A stretch of DNA of 64,000 nucleotides from Saccharothrix longispora (lineage in GTDB: Bacteria; Actinomycetota; Actinomycetes; Mycobacteriales; Pseudonocardiaceae), in the NCBI RefSeq assembly GCF_030852425.1, contig NZ_NSDM01000001.1:186001-250000 (forward strand), given 5' to 3'. The position numbers and the translations under genes were made by a program. Below are positions 18,841 through 26,601 of the stretch, piece after piece; positions within the stretch are counted from its first letter, which is position 1, and the number at the start of each line of letters is the position of its first letter. Under the pieces are notes generated by a model. It saw only the letters and a list, made by a program, of their open reading frames with translations, ran no database searches and was not told the origin of the DNA.

Positions 18841-18949
18841 GGCGTATTTGGACACTTTTCGGTGACGGCCTGTAACTATGATCGAATTCGTGTCGATGTC
18901 CCGGACGTCACACCCGCTGTCGCGGGCAGCCCGTCCGAGGAGAACCCCC

Positions 18950-19585
18950 ATGTCGTACCCCCAGCCGCCGCAGGTGCACCACCAGCCGCCGATGCCGCCG
19001 CCGGCGCCGCAGAACGGCCTCGGCACGGCCGGTTTCGTGCTCGGCCTCGTCGGCCTGCTGTTCAGCTTCCTGCCGGTGATCGGGGTCGTCGCGTGGCCAC
19101 TGGTCATCCTGGGCCTCGTGCTCGGGCTGGTCGGCGTCTCCAAGGCCAACCGCGGTCAGGCGACCAACAAGGGCCTCGCCGTCGCGGGCATCGCGCTGTC
19201 CGCGATCGGCCTGGTGATCTGCGTCCTGTGGGCGGCGGTGTTCACCAAGGCGGCGTCCGACGTGGACCGGGCGATGGACGAGCTGGAGGCGGAGGCCGAC
19301 AAGCAGTCCGTGGTGCTCTACGAGGTCACCGGCGAGGGGACCGGCGCCGGCGTCACGTACTCGTCCTACAGCGACGGCGGCGCGTCCACCAACGACGAGG
19401 ACATCACCACGTTCCCGTGGACCAAGGAGGTCACCGTCAAGGGTCTGTTCAGCGGCGGCACCCTGACGGTGATGACCGGGGCCGACGGGGGCACCGTCAC
19501 GTGCCGCATCACGGTGGACGGCGTGGAGAAGAAGACCGCCACCGCGACCGGGGCGTTCTCCGTCGCCAGCTGCTCCGACTTCTGA
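18950..19585 (+). CDS. DUF4190-type membrane protein with MmpS-like C-terminus
   Basis: 211 aa. Start at ATG 18950 (MSYPQPPQVHHQ) with GAGGAG upstream; the longer frame start lacks one. Proline-rich cytoplasmic head, two hydrophobic helices with the DUF4190-like GLGTAGFVLGLVGLLFSF and a second at VAGIALSAIGLVICVLW, then a ~100-residue extracytoplasmic domain. That domain (VLYEVTGEGTGAGVTYSSYS, TFPWTKEVTVKG, CRITVDGVEK) matches MmpS-family domains. A -10-like TATGAT lies at 18877-18882. Probably envelope-associated; substrate unknown. Followed by a paralogue. Confidence 0.78.
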   Translation: MSYPQPPQVHHQPPMPPPAPQNGLGTAGFVLGLVGLLFSFLPVIGVVAWPLVILGLVLGLVGVSKANRGQATNKGLAVAGIALSAIGLVICVLWAAVFTKAASDVDRAMDELEAEADKQSVVLYEVTGEGTGAGVTYSSYSDGGASTNDEDITTFPWTKEVTVKGLFSGGTLTVMTGADGGTVTCRITVDGVEKKTATATGAFSVASCSDF

Positions 19586-19682
19586 GCCACCCTGCGTAAC
19601 CCGTTCGGGTGAAGGCTGTAACCGGCGGTCGTGTCACACCGATGGTCCATTCAGTCCCACCGGTCCACGTCCGAGGAGCCCC

Positions 19683-20093
19683 ATGCCGGAGCCCGAACGG
19701 CCCCCACGACCGCGCTTCCGCACGTGGTCCGTCGTCGCGGGCGCGGCGGCGCTGGTGATCGGGGCACTGGCCCTCGTCCTGTGGGCCACCCGGCCGGTGC
19801 CACCGGTGCGGGTGGTCTACGAGGTGAGCGGCGAGGTGGAGCGGGCCACCGTCACCTACTCGACCTTCCGGCAGGGCGGGACGCACCCCGGGGAGACGCT
19901 CCGCGAGGAGCTGACCGCGCTGCCCTGGCGCAAGGAGCTGGTGGTGGCCGACGCACCCGTCGACGGCGTCCTCACCGTCACCATCGGCCAGTCCGGCGGG
20001 GACGTGGCGTGCGCGGTGACCGTGGACGGCGTCGAGCGGCGCTCGGCCACGGCCACCGGCGCGCACACCAGCGCCCTGTGCAACGGTTTCTGA
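19683..20093 (+). CDS. MmpS-family membrane protein
   Basis: 136 aa. One N-terminal membrane helix (VVAGAAALVIGALALVLWA) and a C-terminal domain closely parallel to the previous gene: VVYEVSGEVERATVTYSTF, LPWRKELVV, CAVTVDGVERRSATATGA. This indicates tandem duplication of the MmpS-like domain. In mycobacteria MmpS proteins partner MmpL lipid exporters, but no mmpL is present here. ATG with GAGGAG-type site upstream. Confidence 0.8.
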   Translation: MPEPERPPRPRFRTWSVVAGAAALVIGALALVLWATRPVPPVRVVYEVSGEVERATVTYSTFRQGGTHPGETLREELTALPWRKELVVADAPVDGVLTVTIGQSGGDVACAVTVDGVERRSATATGAHTSALCNGF

Positions 20094-20136
20094 CGGCCCG
20101 CGGAGAGCCCCCGCGGAGAGTCCCCGCGGAAGAGCC

Positions 20137-20556
20137 TCAGGGCAGCCGCACGCGGGCCGACGCGCCCCCGAGGACCGACTTGCCCTCGAACGAGGCCGTC
20201 ACGTTGACCTTGAACGTGCCGTCCTCCAGGACCTTGGTCACCTTGCCCGTCACCTCCACGAGCGCGCCCTCGTCGTCGTCCGGCACCGGGACGGGCCGCC
20301 CGAACCGCACGCCGTACTCGACGACGGCGCCCGGGTCGCCGGCCCACTCGGTGACGATCCGGCCCGCGAGGCCCATGGTGAGCATCCCGTGCGCGATCAC
20401 GCCCGGCAGGCCGACCTCGCGGGCGAACCGCTCGTTCCAGTGGATCGGGTTGAAGTCGCCCGACGCGCCCGCGTAGCGGACCAGGTCGGCTCGGGTGATG
20501 CGCAGCGTCAGCGGCGGCAGGGCGTCGCCGACGGAGACGTCCGAAGCCCTGATCAC
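20137..20556 (-). CDS. hadB: MaoC-type (3R)-hydroxyacyl dehydratase, HadB-like
   Basis: 139 aa hot-dog fold dehydratase. Contains the hydratase-2 motif (YAGASGDFNPIHWNERFARE, with catalytic Asp and His) and GVIAHGMLTMGLAGR. Forms a heterodimer with the HadA-like product of the overlapping upstream gene, in which HadB carries the active site (known from the mycobacterial FAS-II dehydratase). The start overlaps the hadA stop by 4 nt. Confidence 0.9.
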   Translation of the reverse strand: MIRASDVSVGDALPPLTLRITRADLVRYAGASGDFNPIHWNERFAREVGLPGVIAHGMLTMGLAGRIVTEWAGDPGAVVEYGVRFGRPVPVPDDDEGALVEVTGKVTKVLEDGTFKVNVTASFEGKSVLGGASARVRLP

Positions 20557-21002
20557 GACTCCTCCCCGCGGACCACGAGGGTGGACTTGGCGGTGGTGAC
20601 CGGCTCGCCGTCCTCGGTGGTGATCTCGGCGCGCAGCGCCAGCATGTCGTTGCCCATCCGGGACGTGATGCCGTCGACGTGCAGCACCACGGACAGCCGG
20701 TCGCCCGCCGTGATGGGGCGGTGGTGGACGAACACCTGGTCGCCGTGCACCACGCGGCTGTAGTCCAGGCCCAGCTCGGGGTCCCCGACCAGCACGTCGT
20801 TGATCTTCAGCGACAGCACGACCGCGAACGTCGGCGGCGCGATGACGTCCGGGTGGCCCAGGGCGCGCGCGGCCTCGGGGTCGCGGTGCGCCGGGCTCGG
20901 TTCCCCGACCGCGTCGGCGAACTCGCGGATCTTCTCGCGGCCGACTTCGTAGGGGGGCGACGGCGGGTAGGAACGTCCGACGTAGGACTGGTCGAGAGGC
21001 AC
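20553..21002 (-). CDS. hadA: MaoC-like dehydratase subunit, HadA-like
   Basis: 149 aa. Start chosen at GTG 21002-21000 (MPLDQSYVGRSYPPSPPYEV), because homologues begin just before the YEVGREKIREFADAVGE motif; the longer frame would add 12 unconserved residues. Hot-dog fold lacking the full catalytic motif (PSPAHRDPEAARALG), so a structural/substrate-binding partner of HadB. Lies between rpmG and hadB as in mycobacteria; no separate hadC is present. Confidence 0.88.
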   Translation of the reverse strand: MPLDQSYVGRSYPPSPPYEVGREKIREFADAVGEPSPAHRDPEAARALGHPDVIAPPTFAVVLSLKINDVLVGDPELGLDYSRVVHGDQVFVHHRPITAGDRLSVVLHVDGITSRMGNDMLALRAEITTEDGEPVTTAKSTLVVRGEES

Positions 21003-21020
21003 GGCACGCAGGCTATACGC

Positions 21021-21057
21021 GACGAGGCCCGCCCCCACGCGGGGGACGGGCCTCGTC
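21021..21057 (-). terminator. Hairpin after rpmG
   Basis: GACGAGGCCCG (21021-21031) pairs with CGGGCCTCGTC (21047-21057), with a further CCCCC/GGGGG inner stem and one bulged A. It starts 17 nt after the rpmG stop and just upstream of hadA, so it may partly uncouple the two. Confidence 0.7.
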
Positions 21058-21074
21058 GAAGCGGTGCTACCGGC

Positions 21075-21239
21075 TCAGCGGGTTTCCTTGTGAGCGCGGT
21101 GGGTCTTGCAGTTCGGGCAGAACTTCTTGATCTCCAGGCGGTCCGGGTCGTTGCGCCGGTTCTTCCTGGTGATGTAGTTCCGGTGCTTGCACTCCTCGCA
21201 CGCGAGGGTGATCTTGGGGCGTACGTCGGTTGCAGCCAC
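21075..21239 (-). CDS. rpmG: 50S ribosomal protein L33
   Basis: 54 aa, GTG start ([20 protein letters not shown]), too short to be obvious but unmistakable. Two CxxC pairs (CEEC and CPNC) show the zinc-binding (C+) form of L33. [20 protein letters not shown] is the family core. Lies between tRNA-Met and hadA as in mycobacterial rpmG2. Confidence 0.96.
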   Translation of the reverse strand: MAATDVRPKITLACEECKHRNYITRKNRRNDPDRLEIKKFCPNCKTHRAHKETR

Positions 21240-21313
21240 GGTCCTTGCCTTCCTAGAGCGCGTGTGCCCCGGTTCCCCAGTGCGGGCTTACCGCCTGGCG
21301 GGGATCTTGCGAG

Positions 21314-21386
21314 TAGCGGTGGCCGGACTTGAACCGGCGACACAGCGATTATGAGCCGCTTGCTCTACCAACTGAGCTACACCGCT
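21314..21386 (-). tRNA. tRNA-Met (anticodon CAT, elongator)
   Basis: 73-nt cloverleaf. Acceptor AGCGGTG/CACCGCT, anticodon loop CTCATAA with CAT, T-arm CCGGTTCAAGTCCGG. The paired first acceptor base (A-T) argues for elongator rather than initiator Met. Confidence 0.94.
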
Positions 21387-21431
21387 TTACACAAGTCAGC
21401 CGCGATGCTTGAGCACCGCGGCCGGTTGTGG

Positions 21432-21504
21432 AGCCCCTTTACGGAATCGAACCGTAGACCTTCTCCTTACCATGGAGACGCTCTGCCGACTGAGCTAAAG
21501 GGGC
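21432..21504 (-). tRNA. tRNA-Thr (anticodon GGT)
   Basis: 73-nt cloverleaf. Acceptor GCCCCTT/AAGGGGC, anticodon stem TCTCC/GGAGA around loop ATGGTAA (GGT), T-arm ACGGTTCGATTCCGT. Paired with the adjacent tRNA-Met gene, 45 nt away, probably one transcript. Confidence 0.95.
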
Positions 21505-21568
21505 TTGCTCTTGCAGCGAGTAGAACTCTACAACACCCCTCCCGCAGGAGTGAAATCGGGGGTGCCGA

Positions 21569-24172
21569 TCAATGCACCAGAGTGAGCACCGTCTCATCCC
21601 GGGCACCCCTGACCTGCACGGTCCGCGCCCGCAGCCACGCCTCGAAGCGGTCCTCGGACAGCGGCCGGGAGATCAGGTAGCCCTGCGCCACGTCGCAGCC
21701 CATGCCGACCAGCTGGTCGCGCGCGGCGTCGTCCTCGACGCCCTCGGCGACCACGGTGAGGCCGAGCGAGTGGCCCAGCTCGACGATGGAGCGGACCACG
21801 GCCATGTCGCCCAGGTCCGTGCCCATGCCGAGCACGAAGCTCTTGTCGATCTTGACCTCGTCCACCGGCAGCTGGCGCAGGTAGGCCAGTGACGAGTAGC
21901 CGGTGCCGAAGTCGTCCACGGCCAGCACGACGCCCATCTGGTGCAGGCGGCGCAGCACGGGCAGCGCGCGCTCCGGGTCGGCCATCACCCCGGACTCGGT
22001 CAGCTCGAACGTGAGCAGCTCCGGCGGCACCTCGTGCCGGCGCAGGGCCGCCGCGACGCGGTCGGGGAACTCCTCGTCGGCCAGCGTGCGCACGGACAGG
22101 TTGACCGCGATCGACATCCGCAGCCCGCGGTCGATCCACAGCCTGACCCGCTCCAGGGCCCGGTCCATCACGAAGTCCGTCAGCACGTCGACCAGGCCGG
22201 TGGCCTCGACGGCGGGCACGAACTCGTCCGGGTCGACGCGGCCGAACTCCGGGTGCTTCCAGCGCACCAGGGCCTCCGCGCCGATCACCTGGCGGCTCGG
22301 CAGGGCGATCTTGGGCTGGTAGTGCACGGAGACCTGGCCGTTCTCCAGGGCCGAGCGGAACTGCGTGACGAGCTGGAAGCGGCGCAGGAAGATCTGGCCC
22401 ATGCTCGGCGCGTACTGGCGCAGCGGCTCGTTCTCGCTGGTCGCCCGCACGGCCACGTCGGCGTGCTGGAGCAGCACGTCGGGCTCGTACTCCTCCAGCT
22501 CCTCGTCCGCGGTGGTGGCCCAGCCGACGACCGCGCCCGCCTCCACGGTGAGCCGGTCGACGGGGTAGGGCACGGACAACGCCGCGCGCAGCCTCTCGGC
22601 GATCTCCCGGACCCGCTCGGACTGCCGGTCGAGCAGCAGCGCGGCGAACGCGCCGCCCTCCAGGCGGGCCAGCGGCACCTCGGGGCCCAGCTCGTCGCGC
22701 AGCCTGCGGCCGGCGGCGACGACCATCCGGTTGGCCCAGGTCTGCCCGAGCGCGTCCGAGACGGTGGACAGCACGTCGAGGTCCACGCGCACCACGACGG
22801 CCGTGTCGGCCTGCCGCATCGGCTCGCTCGCGGCCTCGCGGAAGCCCGGCCGGTTGAGCAGGCCGGTCAGCGGGTCGTGGTAGGCGTCGTGGCGCAGCCG
22901 GGCGAGGAGCCTGCGGTTGTCCACGGCGGTCGAGAGGTGGCTGGCGAGCGTGCGCAGCAGCTGGAGGTCCGCCTTGCCGAAGCCGCGCCACCGGCTGAGC
23001 CGGTCGTGCACCTCGACCGCGCCGAGCAGCTGGGTCGCCCCGCGCAGCGGCACGACCAGCGCCTCCTGCGCGTCCCGGCGGGCCAGGGCCTCGGAGACCT
23101 CCTCGCCCGCGTCGACGACCCGGAAGTACCGCACCTGCGCGCCGGGCAGCTGGAGCATGGCGTCCTCGCGCAGCACGCGCGGGTCGTCGCGGCGCATCCC
23201 CGGCGGCAGCGGCTCACCCGAGACGAAGCTGCGCATCGGCGCCTGGGGGTCGGTGCGCAGCCGCAGCACGACGCGGTTGGAGTTGAGCTGCTCGCGGATG
23301 CGGTCGGCGATCAGCTGCCACTCGTCGTCCTCGGCGCGGCCGTCGCCGGCGTCCGGGATCGCGCCGCGCGGGCCCGTGGCGTGCCGGCCGGAGCGGGCGA
23401 CGCGCAGCGAGACCTCGCTCAGCGCCTCCAGGTCGCGCTGCTCGCGCAGCAGGCCCGAGTAGGCGAGGTAGATGGCGGTGATGCCGGCGAAGACCAGGCC
23501 GATCAGCAGGCCGCCCCACGGCACGCGCGTCGCGACCTCGTAGCCGACGAGGCCGGCGGAGGTGTTCAGCAGCGCCACCACGAGGGTCTGCGCGACCAGG
23601 CGCAGCGCCGGGCCGAGCCGCATGCCCTTGCGCATGATCCGCAGCGCGGTCAGGCCGAGCAGGCTGGCCAGCAGCGGCACGGCGATCGTGCCGACGAACG
23701 CGCCCGCCCAGACCGGGCCGCTGCGGCCGAGGAGCTCCTTGACCCACTCGGCGACCGCGAAGGCCACCGAGATCTCCATGAACATCAGGCCGGCGTTGTA
23801 GACGGCGCGGTCGAGCACGCGGCGGCCGAGCAGCGTGCCGACGCCCGCGACGACGTGCGCGGCGAGCACGACCTCGAACGGCGCGACGAGCAGGCCGAGC
23901 ACGAGCGGGATCTCGGTGAACGAGATGGTCCAGGCCACCCCGCTGCGCACGTCGACGTTGATGGCGAGCTGCTCGGCCAGCAGGAAGCCGACGACGAGCA
24001 GCGGGCCGGTCCACAGCAGGCTCGGCGTGGCGGAGTTGTCGGGCAGCCAGGAGCCGACGGCGAACGCGGACAACCCGCCCGCGACGAGGAGCAGGGCCGC
24101 GAACACGCTGAAGGAGCGGTTCGTGGACCGGGACGGCGCGGTGGGCGCCTTGGCCGACGCGTGGTCGGACAT
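21569..24172 (-). CDS. Membrane GAF-GGDEF-EAL protein (cyclic-di-GMP phosphodiesterase)
   Basis: 867 aa; start MSDHASAKAPTAPSR at ATG 24172-24170 with GAGGAGG upstream. Eight or so hydrophobic helices fill residues ~15-250 (MASE-like sensor), followed by a GAF-like region (~300-440), a GGDEF domain and an EAL domain. The GGDEF core reads LEGGAFAALL instead of GGDEF, so cyclase activity is probably lost. The EAL domain keeps GAEALVRWKHP, NLSVRTL, FELTESGVM, DDFGTGYSSLAYL, VDEVKIDKSF and AEGVED, so c-di-GMP hydrolysis is expected. Divergent/isolated; no obvious partner. Confidence 0.9.
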   Translation of the reverse strand: MSDHASAKAPTAPSRSTNRSFSVFAALLLVAGGLSAFAVGSWLPDNSATPSLLWTGPLLVVGFLLAEQLAINVDVRSGVAWTISFTEIPLVLGLLVAPFEVVLAAHVVAGVGTLLGRRVLDRAVYNAGLMFMEISVAFAVAEWVKELLGRSGPVWAGAFVGTIAVPLLASLLGLTALRIMRKGMRLGPALRLVAQTLVVALLNTSAGLVGYEVATRVPWGGLLIGLVFAGITAIYLAYSGLLREQRDLEALSEVSLRVARSGRHATGPRGAIPDAGDGRAEDDEWQLIADRIREQLNSNRVVLRLRTDPQAPMRSFVSGEPLPPGMRRDDPRVLREDAMLQLPGAQVRYFRVVDAGEEVSEALARRDAQEALVVPLRGATQLLGAVEVHDRLSRWRGFGKADLQLLRTLASHLSTAVDNRRLLARLRHDAYHDPLTGLLNRPGFREAASEPMRQADTAVVVRVDLDVLSTVSDALGQTWANRMVVAAGRRLRDELGPEVPLARLEGGAFAALLLDRQSERVREIAERLRAALSVPYPVDRLTVEAGAVVGWATTADEELEEYEPDVLLQHADVAVRATSENEPLRQYAPSMGQIFLRRFQLVTQFRSALENGQVSVHYQPKIALPSRQVIGAEALVRWKHPEFGRVDPDEFVPAVEATGLVDVLTDFVMDRALERVRLWIDRGLRMSIAVNLSVRTLADEEFPDRVAAALRRHEVPPELLTFELTESGVMADPERALPVLRRLHQMGVVLAVDDFGTGYSSLAYLRQLPVDEVKIDKSFVLGMGTDLGDMAVVRSIVELGHSLGLTVVAEGVEDDAARDQLVGMGCDVAQGYLISRPLSEDRFEAWLRARTVQVRGARDETVLTLVH

Positions 24173-24347
24173 CCAGCCTCCTCGTCGGCCGTCGTCACGG
24201 TGGGCCGGGTCGCGGCCTGCGGGCTCCTGGCGTGACTGAGGGGTCCCGAACGTCGACCAGGACCCCTCCAAGGCTGCCAATGTACCCCGGTCGGGGGACG
24301 AAATGGCAGGTCGTAGGACGGATTACCACGAAAGGTGACGACGCCGT

Positions 24348-24560
24348 TCACACGTTCAGCAGGCCCTTCACCACCACGACCGCACGGCGCGAGAAGCGTG
24401 CCCGACCACCGGCGGCGGTGGTCCGGACCAGCCCACCGCGGCGTGGCGCCTGCTCAGCCGACAGGTCGCCGCACCCCGGCCGGTCGGGGTGCGCCGGGAC
24501 GGTCACGGTGTGCGCGGAACCGGTTACGGACACCTCCGGGACTCCGTAGGGAACGTTCAC
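24348..24560 (-). CDS. Small hypothetical protein (70 aa)
   Basis: GTG start at 24560 with GGAG 8 nt upstream; begins MNVPYGVPEVSVTGSAHTVT and ends with RFSRRAVVVVKGLLNV. It follows the 167-aa gene by 32 bp on the same strand, so they may form one transcript. No motif recognised. Third-position G/C is strong; could still be chance. Confidence 0.4.
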   Translation of the reverse strand: MNVPYGVPEVSVTGSAHTVTVPAHPDRPGCGDLSAEQAPRRGGLVRTTAAGGRARFSRRAVVVVKGLLNV

Positions 24561-24592
24561 CGCATCCGGCTCCACAGGGTCACCGGTCCCGC

Positions 24593-25096
24593 CTACACCC
24601 CCACCGGTTCCCGCCGCGCGACCGCCGCGTCGCCCCGCAGCACCGCGCGCACGCCCTCCAGCACCCGGCACGCCTCCGTGGCCGCCACGTGCTGGGCGGC
24701 GCCGCTGCCGATCGCGTCGCGCAGCGCGAGCCACACCGCGGACTCGTCCTCGCGCACCGCGCCGAGCAGGTCGTGCCGCTCGGGGTACGGGTGCAGCGCG
24801 ATCTTGCCGACCAGCCCCTTGAGCGTGCCGAAGACGTCCTTGGGCAGGTCCCCCGCGAGCCGTTCGAGCTTGGCCGCCAGGTCCACCCCGGTCAGCTCGG
24901 ACGCCGACAGCGGCCCGAAGTTCAGCACCGCGGCCAGGCCGTACTCCAGGTCGTCCACGGCGTTGAGCAGCGCGCCGACGTCGGCGGGCGCGGGCGACGA
25001 CGACCGGGGCGAGCGACGGCGCCCCGGGAACGGGACGACCCGGCCGAGGAGCACGCCGGTCGCGAGGGCCGCGAGGGCGATGAGGATTTCGCTCAT
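24593..25096 (-). CDS. Hypothetical protein with N-terminal membrane helix (167 aa)
   Basis: Start at ATG 25096 (MSEILIALAALATGVLLGRV). Hydrophobic N-terminus, arginine/proline linker, then a soluble helical domain (VGALLNAVDDLEYGLAAVLN, GTLKGLVGKIALHPYPERHD). I do not recognise the family. Minus strand, convergent with nothing; the 70-aa frame follows closely. Confidence 0.6.
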   Translation of the reverse strand: MSEILIALAALATGVLLGRVVPFPGRRRSPRSSSPAPADVGALLNAVDDLEYGLAAVLNFGPLSASELTGVDLAAKLERLAGDLPKDVFGTLKGLVGKIALHPYPERHDLLGAVREDESAVWLALRDAIGSGAAQHVAATEACRVLEGVRAVLRGDAAVARREPVGV

Positions 25097-25338
25097 GGCC
25101 CGAGTGTCGGCCCGGCGACCGCCCCCGCCCCGCCGGTCCGCGACGGCGGGTCGATCGCGTCGCCGACCGGTCGGCCGCACTTCGGCTGGGCCGATCAGCG
25201 CAACCGGTCACCGCGCCAGGGAGGACCGAACGGACGCCACACCGTCGGGTGATCTCGCCTGGGCCACCCGAGTGAACCCGGGTCGGCCGGGTACTCGGGG
25301 CCCGGGGCCGGACCTCCTGTGAAAAGAGGGAAGCTGGT

Positions 25339-25608
25339 ATGGGCAGAGCTGGCGAGGGGGTCGCCGTGATCGTCGTGCAGGAGCTGTCCGGCCGGGCCAG
25401 GTCCATGCTCCGGGCCGTCGCCGCGGGCAGGGCGCAACTGTCGGGAGGACGAGAACCGGACCTGTACGTGGACGGGCTGCCGTGCTGCGACCAGATGGTC
25501 ACGCACGACCTGGTCCACGCGGGCCTGCTGAGGGCGCGCCGCGCGGTCGGCCTGGACGAGCGGGTGGACGCGGAGCTGACCGAGGCGGGGAGAGCGGCGA
25601 TCGCATGA
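25339..25608 (+). CDS. Small conserved-type hypothetical protein (89 aa)
   Basis: ATG start with AAGAGGGA upstream; an internal GTG (MAVIVVQEL) is possible. The pattern MLRAVAAGRAQLSGGREPDL ... CCDQMVTHDLVHAGLLRA ... DAELTEAGRAAI looks like a minimal winged-helix domain: LTEAGRAAI is the usual end of such domains. Possibly a small DNA-binding protein; not assigned. A perfect SOS box follows its stop codon. Confidence 0.7.
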   Translation: MGRAGEGVAVIVVQELSGRARSMLRAVAAGRAQLSGGREPDLYVDGLPCCDQMVTHDLVHAGLLRARRAVGLDERVDAELTEAGRAAIA

Positions 25609-25611
25609 CCC

Positions 25612-25640
25612 TCGAACAAACGTTCGACATGGGTTATGCT
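25612..25640 (+). promoter_or_regulatory. Perfect actinobacterial SOS (LexA) box overlapping a promoter
   Basis: TCGAAC-AAAC-GTTCGA at 25612-25627 matches the actinobacterial/Gram-positive LexA consensus (TCGAAC N4 GTTCGA) at every defined position. The first half-site can act as a -35 (TCGAAC) for a -10-like TATGCT at 25635-25640, spacer 17 bp. LexA bound there would block initiation. No convincing protein gene follows within the ~150 nt to the next hairpin. Confidence 0.7.
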
Positions 25641-25647
25641 GCATCGC

Positions 25648-25795
25648 GAGGCCGGCACGCAAGCGAGAGGAAGCGCTTGCGCGTCGGCCTCACCTACGTC
25701 ACGGCTCCGCGGACCCCGCTCGGGGCCGCCGACCGGCGCAGCACCCCGTGAACGACGAAGACCCCCGCTCGCTCTCGGCAAGCAGGGGTCTTCGT
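25648..25795 (+). ncRNA. Candidate SOS-inducible small RNA
   Basis: Downstream of the SOS-box promoter lies a long imperfect hairpin at 25648-25691 (GAGGCCG and CGCAAGCG pairing with CGCTTGCG and CGGCCTC) and then the 11-bp hairpin at 25755-25795. The predicted transcript, about 150 nt, holds only an arginine/serine-rich frame without a ribosome-binding site. Inference from structure only. Confidence 0.35.
25755..25795. terminator. Hairpin at the left chromosome-element junction
   Basis: ACGAAGACCCC (25755-25765) pairs with GGGGTCTTCGT (25785-25795). Before the element inserted, this hairpin followed the tRNA-Tyr gene directly on the minus strand and was presumably its terminator; it can also act on plus-strand transcription from the SOS promoter. 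Confidence 0.65.
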
Positions 25796-25850
25796 CTCGC
25801 GTGGCGGGTAGAGGATTCGAACCTCTGTAGCTTTCGCGACGGATTTACAG
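25796..25850. repeat. attL (55-bp direct repeat, partial tRNA-Tyr)
   Basis: Identical to 39236-39290. In tRNA orientation it runs from the base before the anticodon loop through variable arm, T-arm and acceptor end plus six flanking bases. It lacks the tRNA 5' half, so it is the non-functional remnant at the far end of the element. Confidence 0.95.
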
Positions 25851-25902
25851 ACTCCTACCACCACGCGCCTTGACCTGGCCTTTTGCAACTAGAAGGGTCA
25901 GT

Positions 25903-25920
25903 TTGGACGTGGCTTGGACG
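25903..25920. repeat. Candidate integrase arm-type sites, left end
   Basis: TTGGACG occurs at 25903-25909 and 25914-25920, 11 bp apart and in the same orientation. The right end has the matching pair TTGGACG / CTGGACG at 39123 and 39134 with the same 11-bp period. Paired near-repeats at both ends suggest arm-type sites for the integrase or Xis. Confidence 0.4.
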
Positions 25921-26163
25921 CGGCCCGGTGTTGCCCGTGCAGCGGACGGCCGCGTCCATGACGCGCCGCAGCGCCCAAGGAGGCGCACTCCCCCGCCCCT
26001 GAACCCTGCGCTAGGTCTGCCCTACCTGTGCCTGCCCTACGAGCGCCCCATGCCAGCGACTGCGCCAGCACACATCGGCCACCGCGTGAACCAGAACACC
26101 TGGGAACTTCAGAGCAGTACCACCTGTGAGGTACGCGCCACCTACCCCACAGCTACCCACGGT

Positions 26164-26203
26164 ATGCGTACAGGTGCGTACAGGTGCGTACAGGTGCGTA
26201 CAC
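26164..26203. repeat. Tandem 10-bp iterons (GCGTACAGGT)
   Basis: Four head-to-tail copies of ATGCGTACAG-like units: GCGTACAGGT three times exactly, then GCGTACACAA. Perfect 10-bp phasing puts the copies on nearly one face of the helix, as for iterons bound by an initiator, a repressor or a TraB-type translocase. Confidence 0.75.
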
Positions 26204-26360
26204 AAGTGTGTGCGGAAGCGCTGTAGATTCAACTGTGTTCCACAGAGATCAGCGGCCGAGGATCGCTCCGGGGGTGCCGCCCCGTTCGACCCCCGGCCGC
26301 CGACAGGGTCACCTACCTCTTGCGCAGCGCACTGGCAGCGGAGTGGAGACCGAGACCGAG

Positions 26361-26391
26361 GAGCCCGGTGATCATGTAGATCACCGGGCTC
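26361..26391. terminator. Perfect 13-bp hairpin in the element's left end
   Basis: GAGCCCGGTGATC (26361-26373) pairs with GATCACCGGGCTC (26379-26391) around ATGTA. Terminator-like or protein-binding; no gene ends nearby. Confidence 0.45.
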
Positions 26392-26568
26392 CCGCCGGTC
26401 AAGATCGGACCCGAAAGGGTCACCGTCTCTAAACCGACCGCCAAGTGATCACAGACCTGGGCCGCTCGCTCTCGGGACCTCCGTGATGGTGACCCCTCGC
26501 GCTCCTGCCTCTCGCTCAACTCTTGCCGCCGTCCCCCGGTGATCTCCAGGCGAACCCTTCGGGTTCAG

Positions 26569-26601
26569 GTTGTCCTCCACCGGATCCGGGTGGAGGACAA
26601 C
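26569..26601. terminator. Second perfect 13-bp hairpin in the element's left end
   Basis: GTTGTCCTCCACC (26569-26581) pairs with GGTGGAGGACAAC (26589-26601), 7-nt loop GGATCCG. The stem could also continue through the palindromic loop. Role unknown. Confidence 0.45.

Noticed and set aside
21941..24235. A 764-codon plus-strand frame opposite the GGDEF-EAL gene
   Set aside because: Antisense shadow with no ribosome-binding site and no domain; the minus-strand gene has clear motifs.
25636..25830. 64-codon frame after the SOS box
   Set aside because: Begins inside the proposed -10, runs through both hairpins and into the tRNA fragment; no ribosome-binding site, arginine/serine-rich.
26164..26203. 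CRISPR or microsatellite interpretation of the decamers
   Set aside because: Units are directly adjacent without spacers and located in a structured non-coding segment, better explained as iterons.
26313..26519. 68-codon minus-strand frame in the AICE left end
   Set aside because: It contains the perfect 13-bp hairpin at 26361-26391 and has no convincing start site; more likely non-coding.
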